From Symbiodinium microadriaticum (lineage: Eukaryota > Sar > Dinophyceae > Suessiales > Symbiodiniaceae), in contig LSRX01000833.1 in NCBI GenBank assembly GCA_001939145.1, positions 84,521 to 148,520 on the forward strand: DNA of 64,000 nt. Reading direction: 5' to 3'. Positions 46,909-56,240 of this stretch are shown here, one piece after another (positions within the stretch are counted from its first letter, which is position 1; every line of letters begins with the position of its first letter). The notes under the pieces were generated by a model. That model ran no database searches, was not told the DNA's origin, and was given only the letters and a program-made list of their open reading frames with translations. The position numbers and the translations under genes were made by a program.

Positions 46909-47696
46909 CTATGACAGAGAAGTTCGCGAATATACATATGGTTTGCATAAGCTCCGAAGGGCTGCAAAACTGGATCAATGGATCAAAGAGGCAGAATGCG
47001 AGGTCCAAGATTTCGGAACTTTGGACATGAAGCTGTGCACAGCATGGAATGGTCAGACAGCACCGAATCCATGCCAGCAAGATGTCGGGACGTGGCCCAT
47101 GGATGATGTTCTGATTTACGACCATTGCGAGTGGCAGCTGTTTGGTGGCAGTCTTGTTTGTCCAATCCGATTTTGCAATCTCTGGGTAAGGCCATGTGAG
47201 CCATGGGACTGATATGAGCGTTTGGAGGCATGTGGGCGCTTTGGTACTGCACATCTTCGGTGTGGTGGCTGGGATCAAACTCATGCCGATGACTTTGACG
47301 CAGAACAAAGAACTAATGAGTTCAAGAGTACGTGGCGCCGCCTTATTTCAGATTTCAGCCAGATTCTGTCTTGCTGGCACCGTGAAGACAACGAGTCCTT
47401 CCAAAGGCAGAGTGCCAAGGACCAAGGTGGCATGACGGGCAAGAACGGCAGCAAAGGCAAGGCAATCAGCAAGGGCTTATCGCCGCCACAAGAATAACAA
47501 TCATAAGGTATCGAAGGACCGCAGCTTCAGCAGTGTCTCTGCTCGTTCCAGCAAGGGCAAGGCAATCAGCAAGGGCTATTTCAAAGGCTCGAATCGCAAG
47601 GGCTTCAAGGGCACCGTGAAAAAGAGTTTCGAAGGCATCGGCAAGACCAGAAGCATACTGATGCATGGCAGGGTGCCATTGGTTGCAGGTGGCTGA
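46889..47696 (+). CDS. Gly/Lys-rich C-terminal protein, exons
   Basis: Three plus-strand pieces look coding. 46889-47150 reads Tyr-Asp-Arg-Glu-Val-Arg-Glu-Tyr-Thr-Tyr-Gly-Leu-His-Lys-Leu and Lys-Leu-Asp-Gln-Trp-Ile-Lys-Glu-Ala-Glu-Cys-Glu-Val. 47240-47477 reads Arg-Thr-Asn-Glu-Phe-Lys-Ser-Thr-Trp-Arg-Arg-Leu-Ile-Ser-Asp-Phe and ends in Gly-Lys-Ala-Ile-Ser-Lys-Gly. A last piece from about 47510 repeats Ser-Lys-Gly-Lys-Ala-Ile-Ser-Lys-Gly and continues Tyr-Phe-Lys-Gly-Ser-Asn-Arg-Lys-Gly-Phe-Lys-Gly-Thr-Val-Lys-Lys to a stop at 47694-47696. A short intron between the last two (about 47478-47510) would join them. The tail is strongly basic and suits nucleic-acid binding (inference). This plus-strand gene interrupts an otherwise minus-strand block. 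Confidence 0.5.
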
Positions 47697-47759
47697 TGAG
47701 TCATTCCCGTGTCTGGGAATGTTGCTGCGGGAGCAGCCTAAGGCCTAAGGCTTCAAGTG

Positions 47760-48220
47760 TTCTGCTTTCTTCTCCTTATTGGATGCGATAGGTTCCTTGG
47801 AATGCCAAACGAATTGGTAGTAAGGAATGCATCCAAGTAAAGGTCCTTGCCGGGGACTCGCATATGTAGAAGCCTCCAGGGATGACTTCATTGAGTCGAA
47901 GATCCTTGGGGTTACAGAGGGAGCTGTGAACCATTGCCAGGACTCACGGCTCCCTTCTCATTGTGGTCCTGAGCCAGTGATGTGCCAGGCACCCTAATTG
48001 CCAGCTACCCCTCCGATGCGTCTCTTTAATAGACACGATCTTTATTTCTGAGTAGGCCGGGGTTTGCAGCAGGGAGAGCAACTCTTCCCAAACCGCTGTT
48101 GTCAAAGACCCAGCGTTCCACGACAAATATTCGATTCCCTTATCCTCTTGAAATCCCACTTTCAACTTGTATTTCGTGTGGGCTAGATTTCTGCTTAGGC
48201 AGAGCCGGAGTAGCTCCAAG
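47760..48220 (-). mobile_element. Degenerate LINE-type retrotransposon endonuclease remnant
   Basis: A minus-strand frame from 48219 contains Leu-Ser-Trp-Asn-Ala-Gly-Ser-Leu-Thr, then Ile-Lys-Ile-Val-Ser-Ile-Lys-Glu-Thr-His-Arg-Arg-Gly-Ser-Trp-Gln. These match the opening S-W-N-x-x-x-L and the (Q/K)-E-T catalytic strand of apurinic-type endonucleases of LINE elements. Further left the similarity resumes in two other frames (Leu-Asn-Glu-Val-Ile-Pro-Gly, then Arg-Leu-Leu-His-Met-Arg-Val-Pro-Gly-Lys-Asp), so at least two frameshifts have accumulated. No reverse transcriptase was found. The Gln of the catalytic Q-E-T is replaced by Lys. It is a dead 5'-region fragment. Confidence 0.65.
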
Positions 48221-49179
48221 TTCCGCCAATGTAAGAGTCTTGCCCTTGTATGTTGCGCGCTTGCCCTTTCCTTTTGGAACAGGCAGACTTTCGTGGGTCA
48301 GATCACCATCCTGCTTCGCTCAGCCCATATTGAACTCAGCTCCTCCGGCTGCGCAAACCGACAACCCTCACCTCTGGGAGATTCACAGAAGCTGCAACTT
48401 CAAAGTGCTCCCTCCCGGACTTGGGACCGGACAACTCAGGCTGTGGCTGATGCCATAGCGAACCAGGAAAAAAGCTGACTGTACTACGCCTGACCTCGCC
48501 TGAACCGAGAGGCGTACAGCAACAGCAACAGCAACAACAACAACAAACAAACAAACAGAGCGATCAAATGCTGGTACTGTGCTTTTTCCCTTTGGCTCTT
48601 CGGACTAGAGCTCCAGCACCATGTCGCCTCGGCACAGCGCGCAGGACTGCCTTCGAGTCGTAGCCGAAGCAGCCGCTCTGTCCGATCCAAGCCAGGCAGC
48701 CTGGGCCTTTCTCGAACTTGCGGCTTCGGGATTGGAAGTCTAGGAAAACGGCCTGAACTTCATCCGGTGTCCTGAGATGAAGATAAGACTTGGGATCATC
48801 AGAGTTCGTACCAGCACATTATCCACAGAGCTCTGCAAGCCAGTCTCGCAAGCCCATCGTCTGATTCAAAGTCCAACTGCGTGTATGCTGGCGGAGGATC
48901 TGTGCTCCTGGAGCTGGACTGACGGTGGTTCATATGTGGCACAATGATGGTCAAATGAGGGTCCTGTCTGACAAAGCGTGGTTGTACACATCGTGCCAGT
49001 AGTGGAACGCCGCCTGCAGTCTCAGGGAAGCTCTGGAGTAGCCGAACTGCCACAGTCCTTATAGCAGCGTGGCGAGTCAATGCGCCCGGGTGAGTCCCGG
49101 TCCTGTCTGGCCGAGGCAAAAAGATGGCGAAACGAAGAATACCACATTGACATGGGTATGCCTGCACTCTACAACCTAG
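48221..49179. other. Unassigned, with (CAA)n/(CAAA)n tract
   Basis: A CAACAG/CAACAA/CAAACAAA tract runs at 48517-48560. A minus-strand frame at 48799-49200 (133 codons) has no recognised motif and may contain the 3' end of the glycosyltransferase gene. No other signal is seen. Confidence 0.4.
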
Positions 49180-50520
49180 TGGACTCACCGTGCAGAGCAA
49201 AGGCGATCCGTGCGTTCCTTTGCCAGGGTCTCGAAATTCAGCCAGTTGTTCGCGAAGTGGATGATTCTAGCCTTCGTTCCAAGCTCAAGCTGGGCCGCTG
49301 TGGTGCGCAAACTGATGTAGATGTAAGCGAGCACGCGAGCGAAGGTGCCTTGTGAACCCTCTTCCGTTCGCCGGGCAGGTCGCAACGCTCTTTGGCCCGG
49401 TACGAGACGACAAGGTTGTACTCGGTAGACATCAGCCATTTTTGTGGATTTTGCCGCGATGACTTTCGCATGTCCTTCCATCTTGCGGATTCGAACCACG
49501 TCCCACTGCTGTGGTCCAAGGTGCCTCGAAGAAATTGATCTTGTACAGCTCTGCTAATCGCCTTGGACACACTGGACAGTCGAGATCGCTACTGATGTCT
49601 CAAGAGCACTACACGGCCATGGGCTTGCCAAACAAACTTTTGCAAGTCAAGTTTCCCAGCCACCAACGTCTGGTCACAGAGTCCTACTGCCTTCGCTGTC
49701 CTTGCAAACTGTTCGCATATGCAGAGAGAAGGTAAACACCAGCAAACGCCATGGCTCCTTGTGTTGTATCGATGCAAGTCCTCCTCGGTGGCCTCCACGA
49801 GCAAACGAACCAGGTCTCTGTGGATTGTGGCATCAGGCTTCAGCACGACGACACCGTAGTTGAAGGCATCTGCCAAGTCCTGCTGGATAGCTTCTGCTTG
49901 GGTTAGGGTGACAGCACTAGAGGTGATGGGGTATTAAAAACACATCATGGGGCCGTAATCCAAGCACTTGCAGGCGTGGCTGGTGGAGGCTCCTTCGAGG
50001 CGCTGATAGGCTGCTGCTGCCTCGCACACAGTGGGGAGGACGGCGGCCGGGAGAGGGAGAGGGGTCTCAGAGAGAGTCAGAGAGAAGGGCTGCTGCTTCA
50101 CGAACAGTACCAAATACTGTCTGGTGTCTGAGAACGGGAGCACACAGGGAGAGGCAATTTCTGTGAAGCGCTCAGAGCTTAAGATGTCTAAGCTGCTAAG
50201 CTTCAAGAGGCCAAGCAGATCCCCCTTGATCAGAACGTCGCCATCCAGCAGGATCACTTTCCTAGACACGAATCCGCTCACCATGCGCGCCAGAGTCGAG
50301 TCAGACTCATTCAGATGCTACTCCGGTACGTTCGGTTTATGCGAAGTTTAGCCAGGAAAGCAGGATGCATGCTGCGTGCAGCATTGCTGTCCCATCACGC
50401 GCACGTGTCAACACTTACCTAGTCTTTGACTCCAAGCAATTCTGTCTGTGTTTCTTTGAGAGCTCCAAGTTGCTCATAGCCCAGCTGCTCGTCCCAGGCA
50501 TGCACCTTGTCAACCGGTCC
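49180..50520 (-). CDS. GT8-family glycosyltransferase (glycogenin/galactinol-synthase-like), exons
   Basis: Several minus-strand exons fit one GT8 domain in order. (a) 50284-50190: Arg-Lys-Val-Ile-Leu-Leu-Asp-Gly-Asp-Val-Leu-Ile-Lys-Gly-Asp-Leu, the strand ending in the metal-binding D-x-D with the usual following hydrophobics. (b) About 49876-49760: Ala-Phe-Asn-Tyr-Gly-Val-Val-Val-Leu-Lys-Pro, the family's F-N-x-G-x-x-(V/L)-x-x-P strand. (c) About 49546-49360: a Trp-rich segment ending Ser-Thr-Glu-Tyr-Asn-Leu-Val-Val-Ser-Tyr-Arg, like the L-x-x-x-Y-N block. (d) About 49290-49180: Ala-Arg-Ile-Ile-His-Phe-Ala-Asn-Asn-Trp-Leu, the conserved I-x-H-F block. A possible upstream exon near 50520-50440 reads Val-Asp-Lys-Val-His-Ala-Trp-Asp-Glu-Gln. 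The N-terminal Rossmann strand and exon borders are not fixed. GT8 enzymes retain anomeric configuration and use UDP- or CMP-sugars; the acceptor is unknown. Confidence 0.65.
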
Positions 50521-52444
50521 GACCGAACAAACTGACCTAGATGAACTGCTGCCAGGCTTCGCGTCCGCGTGCAGAGTAAGTATGCAGGTCAGGTCTACGC
50601 TTCGCTCGTGACTTGAGCTATGCCGTGCGCATACAGTCTCGTGTCCGGGGCATCATACCACTGTGGACGCGTACGTGGGCTTTGCCGAAATACCGCAAGG
50701 CCGTTCTGGAACAAGCTAATCCCGTCGGTGTGGAGGATTTACGCGTCTTATCACATAGTGAATCATGTCATCATGTCAGGCAGTCGCAGGCAGATGCAGG
50801 CAGCAAATGCCATCAGTGTGTGCATAGTTTCAAGGCCCCCTTCTCAAGCCTTGGCAAAGGCGCCGCCGTAAGAAAGGGGTTGGAGTATGTCCAGAAGGCC
50901 CTGCCTAGGCATGTGTTGTCAGCAAGCAAGAGCTAAACAAACCCTGAAAGCCACAAGCCCCATGAAGCTGTGACCAAGCATGATTCTTCAGAATGGTCCA
51001 GGTCGCTTTTCCAGCTCCGCGCGCTCGGATGCCATTGCTGTCAACAGTGCGTTGCTGGGGACCACCGCAGGCACGTTGACGACCTGCGCCAGACGTTGCG
51101 CAAAAGAGCAGGCAACAAAAGTATACACTCTGAAAAAAAAAAGAAACAGAGTGTCTCAGTGTCTCCATCCCCTCAGACAGCGTTGTGCCTTGATTCCTCG
51201 AGCGACGAAGCGCCGGCGCCAGGTGTCGCTGAGCTGAGACCGCTCGGGGACCATCAGCAGCCGGTCGATCGCCAAGCCGCCTCCAGGGCTCTGAGATGCT
51301 CTGAGCTCTGCTGAGCCGTCGTCCTTCCCTTTTCCGATTCCTGCGTGAAGCTTTGCGGAATGTAGTGCCACCAGTGCTCCCTTAGCCTTGGCGATGCGAT
51401 GCAACCAAGCGGGCCCCATTTCTCGCGGATCTTCTCAGCACCGTCTACGTCTGCCTCTTCTTACGCTTCCAGAAAAGCTTCTAGAAGCACAGGCACTGAT
51501 ACTGACCAACAGCTTCTCTCAGGACCTGGCGTAGTAGTCGTTTGTGGCCAGAGAAATAACTGCCGCTCGTTCTGACGCGACTCCTGCAAGTAAACTTCCG
51601 CACTTCATCTATGACAACTAGTTCTGCGACCGCCGAAGTCCTGAAATACAGGCCAGCACGGCAACCAGTGTCCCTTTCCGTGTGTTTGCCATGGCGGCGT
51701 GGCATCTTTCCCGAGATCCGTGCAATCAACACTTGGGCACGGTAAGCCAACGACGTTGAACAGCTCATTGCACACGCGCCTTGTTTTCAATGTGCGGTCC
51801 CACCGGCTTTATGCTGGGCGTGTATCTTCCATCTCAAATTTACTTGTGCAGCGGCAAAGCAAGCGAAATGGTCAGCAAAAGCCGTTGCTCACTGCGTGCG
51901 CTCCGTATTCAAAGGGAGTGAGACGCGGGCCGTCGAACTCTCATTTTTTGGTGCATGCTCGCAGCACTGTGGTCGCTAACGAGGGCTGTACCGAGTGAGC
52001 GGGCACACGGCTGCTTTTGAGCGCCTGGAGCGGCAAGCGCTTTGAGGCTTCGGATCGAATCTTACAATCAAAATTCGTGGTGGGATCTGCAGTGGCTGTC
52101 GCCTCCGATCTAAAGTGCAGCGCCCTAATGGGTGAGACTATGGAGCGCGGCTCTTCGGCCACCCTGCCACCCTCTGCGCAGCTGGCAATTTCGGGCGGCG
52201 GCAAAAAAGCCGTGGTGCCTGTGCATTCCTTCGCTTCGTAGTGGCATATCCAGCCGAAAATGTACAAGCTTGTGTAAGGAGATTGAGATTGCTTTGAAGG
52301 ATACGATTGCAAATGCTCAAAGGCACCATGGCCACGCAAGCGATCTTCGGCCCTACGCTACGGCTGATGGAAGGTCCGCAAGTAAGGCACACGGTGCTTG
52401 CAGCTGCTATGCCCATGGACCTACCGTTACAGATAAAGCAAGGG
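50521..52444. other. Unassigned region
   Basis: Minus-strand frames at 51156-51419 and 51481-51768 have plausible composition (for example Leu-Val-Val-Ile-Asp-Glu-Val-Arg-Lys-Phe), and 51941-52339 is a 132-codon minus frame. None has a recognisable domain. The N-terminal exons of the GT8 gene are expected here but were not found. Confidence 0.35.
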
Positions 52445-53850
52445 CTACACAGCGGCTGATCCCCACTGCTCTGGGCGCAGTAAGTCGTCGGGTATGGAGT
52501 TGGTGTGTTTGCTTTGTTCGGCTGCCTGGACCTTCCAGTGGAAGACATCAGCAGGCACATCCTTCTTGCGACGCCTGCCCAGTCTTATGGAGAACTGTGT
52601 TGCTAGCTGGAGCGCACCATGTCTTCTGAAGAGCTGGTACTCTACGCCTCCAAGCTTCAGAGCGCCTATGCTGGACGGCAGCCAAGCCCCTGCGGCCTGG
52701 CGCTGGCTCTGCGCATCCACCTGGCGAGTCCCCAGGGGCTGTGTGCCTGGGCCAAGCCGGCGAAAGCATCTTCCCGCGACCCCTGAATAGCATACACTGC
52801 GCTATGCTTCTCGGCAACATCAACAGTTTCTGCTGCCGGCTGTGCCGATCTGTGATGCTCAGCAATGTGGCACTCCAAACGCTGCACCCTGAAGGCAGCA
52901 AAGCAGCTCTGCAAGAGCGATGGTGTGTCCAGGATTTTGAAGACCACTTCTTCAAAAGCAGTTTTGATGCCTTGCCTGCGACAGAACCGAATCAGATGGC
53001 AAGGCGCACTCGCAGATACAGAAGCTCATGCTGAATTGAAAGCTCTGGCAGCAAAACTGCAGTCCTGCAAGTCCCAACCGTGTGAACACCACAGCAGAAG
53101 CGGATGGCCAAGACATGCAGAAACGCACCGAGTCAGAAGGCTTTTTGCACAGCTGCTGCAGCCGCTGCCATTGCAGATCCAGGGGTGCAAGGCCCAACGT
53201 CGCTGCCGGAGACGCATCACGGTAGCAGAACCATCCCTTCGACCCGTTTCTCACAGAGCGTTTCTGGCTGATGCCAGAGGCTGTAAGCACCGAAGAACTT
53301 CGGAAGTCTGAGGCCGCTTGCAGTCCCTGCGCGAGTCCATGAAGCTGCTTGTCTTGGCACTTCAGCATGACGGTGCAGAGCACCAGCGAATACCAGCTGT
53401 GACATGTCACGTAATTGTGCCAGATGGGAGCGACTCCGCCCAAGACGTGCTTCAGGTTTTGCAACTTGAGCTACACGAGCTTGGTGCCGAACATGAGCTG
53501 GGCACTGCTTATTAATCTGTTGTCGTCGAGCAGGACTTTCACCACGCCTGCCGGCGCCAGCGGAGATGCTCAAACACTGTTGTGATAATACCTTGCATTC
53601 CTCCTGTCACTAGGACCCGAATTCAATGATGACGAAGGCACCGCAGTTCTGCAGTTTACTTGCCCGCAGCTGGGAGAGTAATTCTGGCATGTCCTGGGCT
53701 CGTGCTCCGTCACTGCTTAAACAGGTGCACCACGGTGCGGGTAAAGACAGATAGCGCAACTCTGCAACTTGATTGCTGAGGCTGGATCCACCTCCATCCG
53801 CGGCGATGCAAAGTCCTTGAAAAGACGCTGGATCAACAAGCTGTGGCACA
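52445..53850 (-). CDS. Hypothetical protein segments, possibly repeat-containing
   Basis: Minus-strand pieces with coding-like composition include Val-Phe-Lys-Ile-Leu-Asp-Thr-Pro-Ser-Leu-Leu-Gln-Ser (about 52945), Leu-Gly-Gly-Val-Glu-Tyr-Gln-Leu-Phe-Arg-Arg-His-Gly (about 52660) and Val-Val-Lys-Val-Leu-Leu-Asp-Asp-Asn-Arg-Leu-Ile (about 53540). The last recalls a leucine-rich-repeat strand. Frame 53610-53849 contains Met-Pro-Glu-Leu-Leu-Ser-Gln-Leu-Arg-Ala-Ser-Lys-Leu. The pieces lie in different frames and could be exons of one gene; no family is established. Confidence 0.3.
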
Positions 53851-53956
53851 CCAACACGCTGGCCGGTGAAGGACTGTCGGCCTAAGTTGTACAGCAGCTG
53901 ACATCACCACACAGCTTTGCTTCAGTTTCATGTCCCAGTCGCAGGCCGAAGTCTGC

Positions 53957-54560
53957 TCAACAAGTTTTGAAGCCTGCGCGCTGAATGGCACCGGCAGCAA
54001 GCTCAAGCATTTTTGGCCCCGACCTCTGCTGCATCTGGCCCTTGGGCTCCCGGAAGCGGCTCCACCAAATGCCGGTGGCTGCCGATGCGTCAATCATCTT
54101 CGCTGCTGCCTCCTCGTCTTCAGCGCACGACACAAATTTCTGTCTTCAACTGCTCAATCTGCGATTCCGCAATGCAAGAAAAGGGTCTCGGTCTCATCAC
54201 TGCCAGCCGAGAGTCGGCCATCGGTGGTTGGCAATATGCAGAATCCACCTGCTGCAACCGTGCCAATGGCCGACAGGTCTCGAAGGAGCTAGCAGTAGCA
54301 AGGAGCTGGGGCTTACATAGGATCAGTCGGAATGTGCAGCTTTGGTCCTTCATCGCGTGCCTTAGAGAGATCTTGAAGTGCCCTTTCGGCGATGTCGCTT
54401 CCAGTAGCTGCTCCGATGGAATCCGGCCCGCACCACGGGTAGGCCAGCTCCCTCGCGTCCGGCAAAAGAGTGATCTTCCTGCCGATTCAGCACATGTCGT
54501 CCGGTGCAGCTGCCTTCAAGCGCTGATGAGACGATGAACAAGCACCTTCGTATTTGGCAT
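53957..54560 (-). CDS. Unidentified multi-exon gene, 3' part
   Basis: Three minus-strand exons read well. The first, about 54480-54310: Leu-Leu-Pro-Asp-Ala-Arg-Glu-Leu-Ala-Tyr-Pro-Trp-Cys-Gly-Pro-Asp-Ser-Ile-Gly, then Asp-Ile-Ala-Glu-Arg-Ala-Leu-Gln-Asp-Leu-Ser. The second, about 54280-54150: Gly-Thr-Val-Ala-Ala-Gly-Gly-Phe-Cys-Ile-Leu-Pro-Thr-Thr-Asp-Gly. The third, about 54130-53960: Glu-Asp-Glu-Glu-Ala-Ala-Ala-Lys-Met-Ile-Asp-Ala-Ser, Gly-Ile-Trp-Trp-Ser-Arg-Phe, and Met-Leu-Glu-Leu-Ala-Ala-Gly-Ala-Ile-Gln-Arg-Ala-Gly, ending in a TGA at 53957-53959. The continuous good composition makes a real gene likely. I do not recognise the family. Confidence 0.42.
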
Positions 54561-55419
54561 AAAATGCTGCTGAATCATCATTTGTCAGCGACTCCTTCCT
54601 GGAGGGGTTGGCTGCGGCCTGTTTGATGCCTGCATTGTTGTTCATCCCTCAAACACCTTGTGCAACTTCCTGAAAGCTGTCGATGTCGGACACAGACACC
54701 GGCAATGTTGCACCAACACCCCAACGCATAATACTTTGTGGGCTGTCGTATCGCCAGCAGCACTCTGCAATCACAGCGCGAAGAGTCCTCTCCAAGCCCA
54801 GCGCCACGATGCTCGTGGCCACAGCACGGGACAGTGGCGACGCAAAGACCAGGCTTTGCGGGGACAGAAACTGCTCCTTGGGCAGCCGGTTGCGTCGGCT
54901 GTGATGCTTGCAATATGCAGGGAGTACTCATGAGCGAACATAGAGCAAACTTAGTGCCGCTGCAAGTTGGACTGCATTGGACTGCCACTGAATACCCCGT
55001 GTGAAACTAAAGCCTCACACAAGTGCCGAAGAAACGAGGCATGTGTAACAACAAATCGGGAGCATTAGCACATGCGAGAGCCCTCCTGACATTTCGAGGT
55101 CAAGAATTTCAACCCAGGCAACCACACATGCGACTAAAGCAAAGCCATGAAGAATAAGTCTCCCTCTGAGGCTCCGGCTGCATCGACGTCTCCATTACGT
55201 CGGGCCGTCAATGTTGAAGACCTCAGCCTGGATGCCTGCGACTGCATTTTTGGGACACCCAGAACCACATGCACTGGAATTTCGCTCGAGCCTATATTCG
55301 TTTCTCACAGGTCGAACACGATGAATGTGCGGTGGACATCTGAGGAATGAGTCCAGTACTTGCGTGAAGAAGGCTGTACTTTTGCTGGCATGCGCCGTTC
55401 CTACTTCGAATTTCTGGAG
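54561..55419 (-). other. Unassigned, probable further minus-strand exons
   Basis: A minus-strand frame of 136 codons (54578-54988) overlaps another minus reading (Ala-Gly-Ile-Lys-Gln-Ala-Ala-Ala-Asn-Pro-Ser-Arg-Lys-Glu) that could be a 5' exon of the gene ending at 53957. 55000-55420 holds short frames only. No motif. Confidence 0.3.
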
Positions 55420-55690
55420 CAGTCAAAACAAGAAGTCGGACATGGAGCCCCTTTGTACTTGTAGGTACAGAAAGGAGGTTTTGCATGTCTCAATGCTTGG
55501 TGCATCGTCCTGTTCGACACCCACGGTGGTCAAGGCATGGTCCACCTCGGCTCCGATAGCTTGACTTGGGACGAGTACTGTCGGACTGTGGCGGGCGCCT
55601 GGCGGAACATCGTCCAAAGGTCCAGTCGTTTGGCTGCAAGGTTCCAGGTGGACTCTCCGTGGCGTACCAGGAAGACTGCGGGGGCCGTTT
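55420..55690 (-). CDS. Histidine-phosphatase (phosphoglycerate-mutase-like) exons
   Basis: After a CGCAG acceptor at about 55676 the minus strand reads Phe-Leu-Val-Arg-His-Gly-Glu-Ser-Thr-Trp-Asn, the catalytic R-H-G-E motif of the phosphoglycerate-mutase/histidine-phosphatase superfamily, continuing Leu-Ala-Ala-Lys-Arg-Leu-Asp-Leu-Trp. A second piece near 55570-55515 reads Val-Asp-His-Ala-Leu-Thr-Thr-Val-Gly-Val-Glu-Gln, the usual D-H-x-L-(T/S)-x-x-G-x-x-Q block that follows in this family. The later S-P-(L/W)-x-R-A-x-x-T-A block and the second catalytic His were not found, so the gene is incomplete as read. It lies downstream of the Rab18 gene on the same strand, about 550 bases from its last visible exon. 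The substrate cannot be inferred. Confidence 0.65.
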
Positions 55691-56240
55691 CCGCAGACTT
55701 TCCTGCAGCCGCAATGAGTCCGGGAATCCCTTATTTTTGCCCAGACCCAGGAGCCCCTGAACCCCTGAGCCTCCGAAACGACGGACAGCGGGGAACACGC
55801 GAGGGCAGATGGCCGGAGGCTTCGTCAAGAACGCAAGGACCTGATTCTGGAAGAACAGAAGCGCTCAGCTGAGAAAGGTGGGGCACGGGAGACATGGAAG
55901 AAGCGCCAAGCTCTATGTCCCCAACAGAGCGTGATAGAAGCTTGACGCGCGGACATGGACAGCCTCTGTCCCCAAACATCTATCGACTCTGCCGTGTAAG
56001 TCGATGTCTTCGGCCAAGAGGCTGTGGCCATTGCACTCACCAGTGTCCGTCGAGCCAGCATGAAACGAGTGTTTTGCTTTTGTCTGTAAACCAAACAAAG
56101 AACTTGCGTAGCAGCATGCTATTGCATGAGCACCTATGCTGCCGCCCTTTGCTTCTGCGCGGCTCCAGCCAAAAAACGATTCGAAATCGACTCGCAGCAC
56201 AAGCTCGAAGATCTGTAGCTGAACATGAATCTGCTCTGGC

